Origin: a virus
IMG/VR virus record: IMGVR_UViG_3300020430_000049
Location: 1 to 34,827 of that record
Reading direction: 5' to 3' (one strand)
Length of the DNA stretch: 34,827 nt
Below are positions 32,246-34,827 of the stretch, one piece after another (the first letter of the stretch is position 1; every line of letters begins with the position of its first letter). The position numbers were made by a program, and so were the translations under genes. The notes below the pieces were generated by a model, which did not search any database, was not told the origin of the DNA, and worked only from the letters and a program-made list of their open reading frames with translations.

Positions 32246-34518
32246 TTAATTAGTTCACTTATAGATCCCTTGTTATTGTATCTTGCAAAGTTAAGACTTA
32301 TTTTTGATTGTTTTGAAATAGGTAAATACAGAGACTTTTGATTCGCCATAACCGCTAAACCAGAACTGATACTAGCGTCAAAATGTGTTCTATTGCTCAC
32401 ATCAAATCTAGCCCAATCTTCTAAAGTTCTATTGAAATACATCGTACCCATTTCATAATTATCTCTATATGTACCTTCTAAATCTAGACCTATATGTTTT
32501 TCAATATAAGATTCTATTGCAGCAGCGTGTGATTGTTTAACATCCTCAGAGGAATTTGGTATTCCACCAAGCTCTCTTTCTGATTTAGATAATTTAGTAT
32601 AATGTTTATCAGGCCTATTCATACAATAACCTCTGTAACCCCTGTTTTTAAAATGATATAATAATCTGGGTTTGTTATTTTCTATAAGTATCGGCATGCT
32701 GTAATATATACAAGCCATGAGGACTTCCTCAAAAAATATCTCTGCAGTTTGTGGCCTAGCAACATATTCTAAAAAAAACTCATTGCTTGGAGCTTCATCC
32801 ATATTAAATTTAGTAAGACCGTGTAACGCTCCGTTAGAGCCTCTTCCACCAACTGTTCCAGATATATCATAGGAGTCACATCCAAATGCGCCAATATGTT
32901 CGTTTACTGGGTAATAGATTCCTAGTTTACTTATTTTTTTATTAGTTAAATTTTTGTTGGGAAACCACGACACTTTAAAGCGTCCATTTACATCAGGTGT
33001 CCATATTACTTCAGAATCTTTTTGACCGTTTTTCCAATAGAATTTACCTCTAGTAATGTGATGATCTAATATCAATGAATCATTGTAATCTATTTGCTGG
33101 TATATTTTTGTTAGATTAAATAAACTTCCTTTGCTTTCATCTCGAAAAGCGTGAGACTCTGTACGAGGAAACTGTCTGTAAAATTCATTCAAAGCATCTG
33201 CGTCTTTTTTTAAAGACTCCACCTCTGCCTCCCAATAATCTATAGCTCCTGTATAAATATACTCCCCATCCACACCCAACACTTCTTCTTCTGGTTTATT
33301 AAAAACAGGCTGACCGTATCTATCTATAAAACCCTCCATGTTCCATTCCATAGGTATAAATAAATTGTAAAGACCACTTTTTGTCTGACCGTTGTTATTT
33401 CTTTTTGCAACATCAGAGTCGTTATAAAGGTTTTTAAAATTTTCACCACCTTTACTTAATGAGTTCGATGTTGACCCCATCATACACTTGCCTATTATCT
33501 TGCTACCTAATCTTAAACAAGTTTTAGTGACTCTCCAGTTGTTTAAAATGTTATTTGGTTTTATCCATTTACCGCTTTCATCATGAACTAAGAGTAAAAG
33601 TTTTTCTCCGTCATAAGAGTTTTCGTCAGTATTCTTCCAATCTATTGTGGTGTCAAGTCCATCTAAGTCATCGTCATAAACCTCGTGCATATTTTTTTTT
33701 GTAATTTTAGCTGCAGGAACTCTAAATGCCAATTCTGTTTTAGGTTTGTCCATACCATCCTGTATTGGTTTGAAAAAAAACGGCAGTCTGTTTGCTATGG
33801 GTACTACTTTGTCAGTAAACATCTTTTTTGCATCTGATCCTGTTTTTGATAATATTCCAACCCTTGAGTCTTTAGCTAATGTTCCTGTGTTTACACACTC
33901 TGATGACCCCATAAAAGAAAACCCAGATCTTCTGATTTTTAAGTAACATAAACCAAAACATCTTTTGTCTGCTTTACAGGCCTCCCAGTAAATAAAAAAT
34001 ATTCTGTTTGCTTCTCTAAAATCAGGGTAACCTACATCTATATTTGTCCACTGTAAATACATATAGTGAGCTCCTGTTATGTAAGTTGGTTTTCCGTTAT
34101 TGTAAAACCAATGTCCTTGCTCTCTTCTATCAAACTCCTTTTCAATATAATCTATCCATCTATCTTTAAAATTAGTTGGCATTTCATTCCATTGAAATAT
34201 AGAGTTGATTCGAGCTAGTTCTTGAGGTAAATCTTTACGCTCCCAGAATTGTTGTTTTTTTGAAAGACTTTTTTTGTATACATCTTTTTTAAACGGCAGT
34301 GCTATACATAAACCATTAATGTTTATAATAGATCCTATTTGTCCTGTTTTAGATATAACTACAACATCATACTTCATGTTGTATCCATACAACCAGGTTC
34401 TAGCTTTATTTTTTGTTTTGACAACCCCTGACGGTATGTAGTCTTCTAAAACTTGATACAGTTTATTTTGATCTTCTTTCAGCAAATCCTTGTCTGCTTT
34501 GAGATGGGGACTGGTCAT
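32242..34518 (-). CDS. Terminase large subunit, 758 aa
   Basis: This is the DNA-packaging ATPase and nuclease. An N-terminal extension of about 130 residues precedes MPTNFKDRWIDYIEKEFDRR and THYM-like YITGAHYMYLQWTNID. The P-loop region reads LKIRRSGFSFMGSSE (near residues 190-204). The usual GK[ST] is replaced by G-F-S, so the nucleotide lysine or arginine must come from K/R-R just before. Walker B is KLLLLVHDESGKW (near 302-314). The C-terminal RNase H-like nuclease has GAFGCDSYDISGTVGGRGSN (near 540-560) and IYYSMPILIENNKPRLLYHF. Size fits crAss-like terminases. The start overlaps the 90-aa gene by 56 bases. Confidence 0.88.
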   Translation of the reverse strand: MTSPHLKADKDLLKEDQNKLYQVLEDYIPSGVVKTKNKARTWLYGYNMKYDVVVISKTGQIGSIININGLCIALPFKKDVYKKSLSKKQQFWERKDLPQELARINSIFQWNEMPTNFKDRWIDYIEKEFDRREQGHWFYNNGKPTYITGAHYMYLQWTNIDVGYPDFREANRIFFIYWEACKADKRCFGLCYLKIRRSGFSFMGSSECVNTGTLAKDSRVGILSKTGSDAKKMFTDKVVPIANRLPFFFKPIQDGMDKPKTELAFRVPAAKITKKNMHEVYDDDLDGLDTTIDWKNTDENSYDGEKLLLLVHDESGKWIKPNNILNNWRVTKTCLRLGSKIIGKCMMGSTSNSLSKGGENFKNLYNDSDVAKRNNNGQTKSGLYNLFIPMEWNMEGFIDRYGQPVFNKPEEEVLGVDGEYIYTGAIDYWEAEVESLKKDADALNEFYRQFPRTESHAFRDESKGSLFNLTKIYQQIDYNDSLILDHHITRGKFYWKNGQKDSEVIWTPDVNGRFKVSWFPNKNLTNKKISKLGIYYPVNEHIGAFGCDSYDISGTVGGRGSNGALHGLTKFNMDEAPSNEFFLEYVARPQTAEIFFEEVLMACIYYSMPILIENNKPRLLYHFKNRGYRGYCMNRPDKHYTKLSKSERELGGIPNSSEDVKQSHAAAIESYIEKHIGLDLEGTYRDNYEMGTMYFNRTLEDWARFDVSNRTHFDASISSGLAVMANQKSLYLPISKQSKISLNFARYNNKGSISELIK

Positions 34519-34735
34519 TATTAATTATTTGTTTTTCATTCTCTATTCTACTTAATATATCAAACGCATCAAATATAGCAAGCTTTTTCGTGGCCGCTGC
34601 ATTTTTTAATCTGTCTGCCGCTAACTCATCTTCTGGATCGGGTTTTATAATATCCTCTTTAGCGACTTTGATTAATTGTTCAACAGCTATATTACCCGCT
34701 TCAATTATTTTTTTCTTTAGTTCCTCTGGTTTCAT
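34463..34735 (-). CDS. Small terminase candidate, 90 aa
   Basis: This small, helical, charged protein (MKPEELKKKIIEAGNIAVEQ, DELAADRLKNAAATKKLAIF, DAFDILSRIENEKQ) lies directly before the large terminase and overlaps its start by 56 bases. Size and position are right for a small terminase subunit or packaging adaptor. However, no helix-turn-helix is evident and sequence does not prove it. Its start overlaps the preceding partial gene by 35 bases; ATG 34735 follows a TTTATAAAAAAAG leader. Confidence 0.65.
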   Translation of the reverse strand: MKPEELKKKIIEAGNIAVEQLIKVAKEDIIKPDPEDELAADRLKNAAATKKLAIFDAFDILSRIENEKQIINNDQSPSQSRQGFAERRSK

Positions 34736-34827
34736 CTTTTTTTATAAATATAACTTGAACTAATCTTGAGTGTATGTCTTCTCCAAAGTTATCAAACATA
34801 TTTCTAGAATGCGGAAGAGTAGAGTCA
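34701..34827 (-). CDS. 3' end of an upstream gene (partial)
   Basis: A frame enters from the right edge and ends at TGA 34703-34701, giving 41 residues (PHSRNMFDNFGEDIHSRLVQ, then VIFIKKDETRGTKEKNN). The mixed hydrophobic/charged pattern and overlap style match the neighbouring coupled genes, so it is probably the end of a real gene. It is too short to identify. A competing frame is open over part of this stretch. Confidence 0.4.
   Translation of the reverse strand, partial: DSTLPHSRNMFDNFGEDIHSRLVQVIFIKKDETRGTKEKNN

Noticed and set aside
1-34827. tRNA genes, CRISPR arrays, insertion sequences, integrase or attachment sites
   Set aside because: Gaps between genes are all under 100 bases and none holds a cloverleaf, spaced repeats or transposase/recombinase frame.

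Overview
The window is about 35 kb of an AT-rich tailed-phage genome, probably most of a podovirus-type genome infecting a member of the Bacteroidetes, perhaps a marine flavobacterium. The host guess rests on several features. The replication protein is a VirE_N/BT4734-type primase fused to a D5-like helicase. Most start codons are preceded by A/T-rich leaders rather than Shine-Dalgarno sites. Short minus-strand boxes match the Bacteroidetes -7 consensus TAnnTTTG. The virion proteins resemble, from memory, those of crAss-like and uncultured marine phages. No integrase, repressor, tRNA, CRISPR array, insertion sequence, DNA polymerase, RNA polymerase or clear lysis enzyme was seen, and both ends of the window cut through genes.

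Positions 1-5623, plus strand, hold DNA metabolism: a 5'-truncated primase-helicase, an SF2 helicase, a VRR-NUC nuclease, an unknown protein, a free-standing DnaA domain IV-like DNA-binding protein, a small helical protein, a calcineurin-like phosphoesterase and a 29-residue membrane peptide. Most are packed with short overlaps.

Positions 5616-34827, minus strand, hold the virion genes. Read in transcription order (right to left) they are: the 3' end of an unknown gene, a small-terminase candidate, large terminase, portal, scaffold-like protein, major capsid protein (followed by a strong terminator), an unknown virion-module protein (with its own terminator), two head-tail connector proteins, a tail stabilisation ('muzzle') protein split over two genes, two appendage-type proteins with a GT60-like glycosyltransferase between them, and a block of four genes (GNAT-like 136 aa, 286 aa, 677 aa, 1967 aa) whose order and sizes recall T7 genes 13-16, the internal and ejection proteins. 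The plus and minus units converge and overlap by 8 bases near 5620.

The most interesting points are as follows. (1) A 60-codon reading frame starting MPFKSQAQRRYLY lies inside the 1967-aa gene on the same strand in another frame, in a patch of about 53% GC within an otherwise very AT-rich gene. (2) A GT60-type GlcNAc-transferase sits directly upstream of a virion protein with a mucin-like Thr/Pro linker, suggesting a virion glycosylation pair. (3) The tail stabilisation protein is interrupted by an Ig-like extension and a TAATATG stop-restart. (4) There is a recurring GTATYTTTGT promoter-like motif, and a compact terminator/promoter/palindrome junction at 26228-26287.

Family assignments come from motif recognition without any database search.
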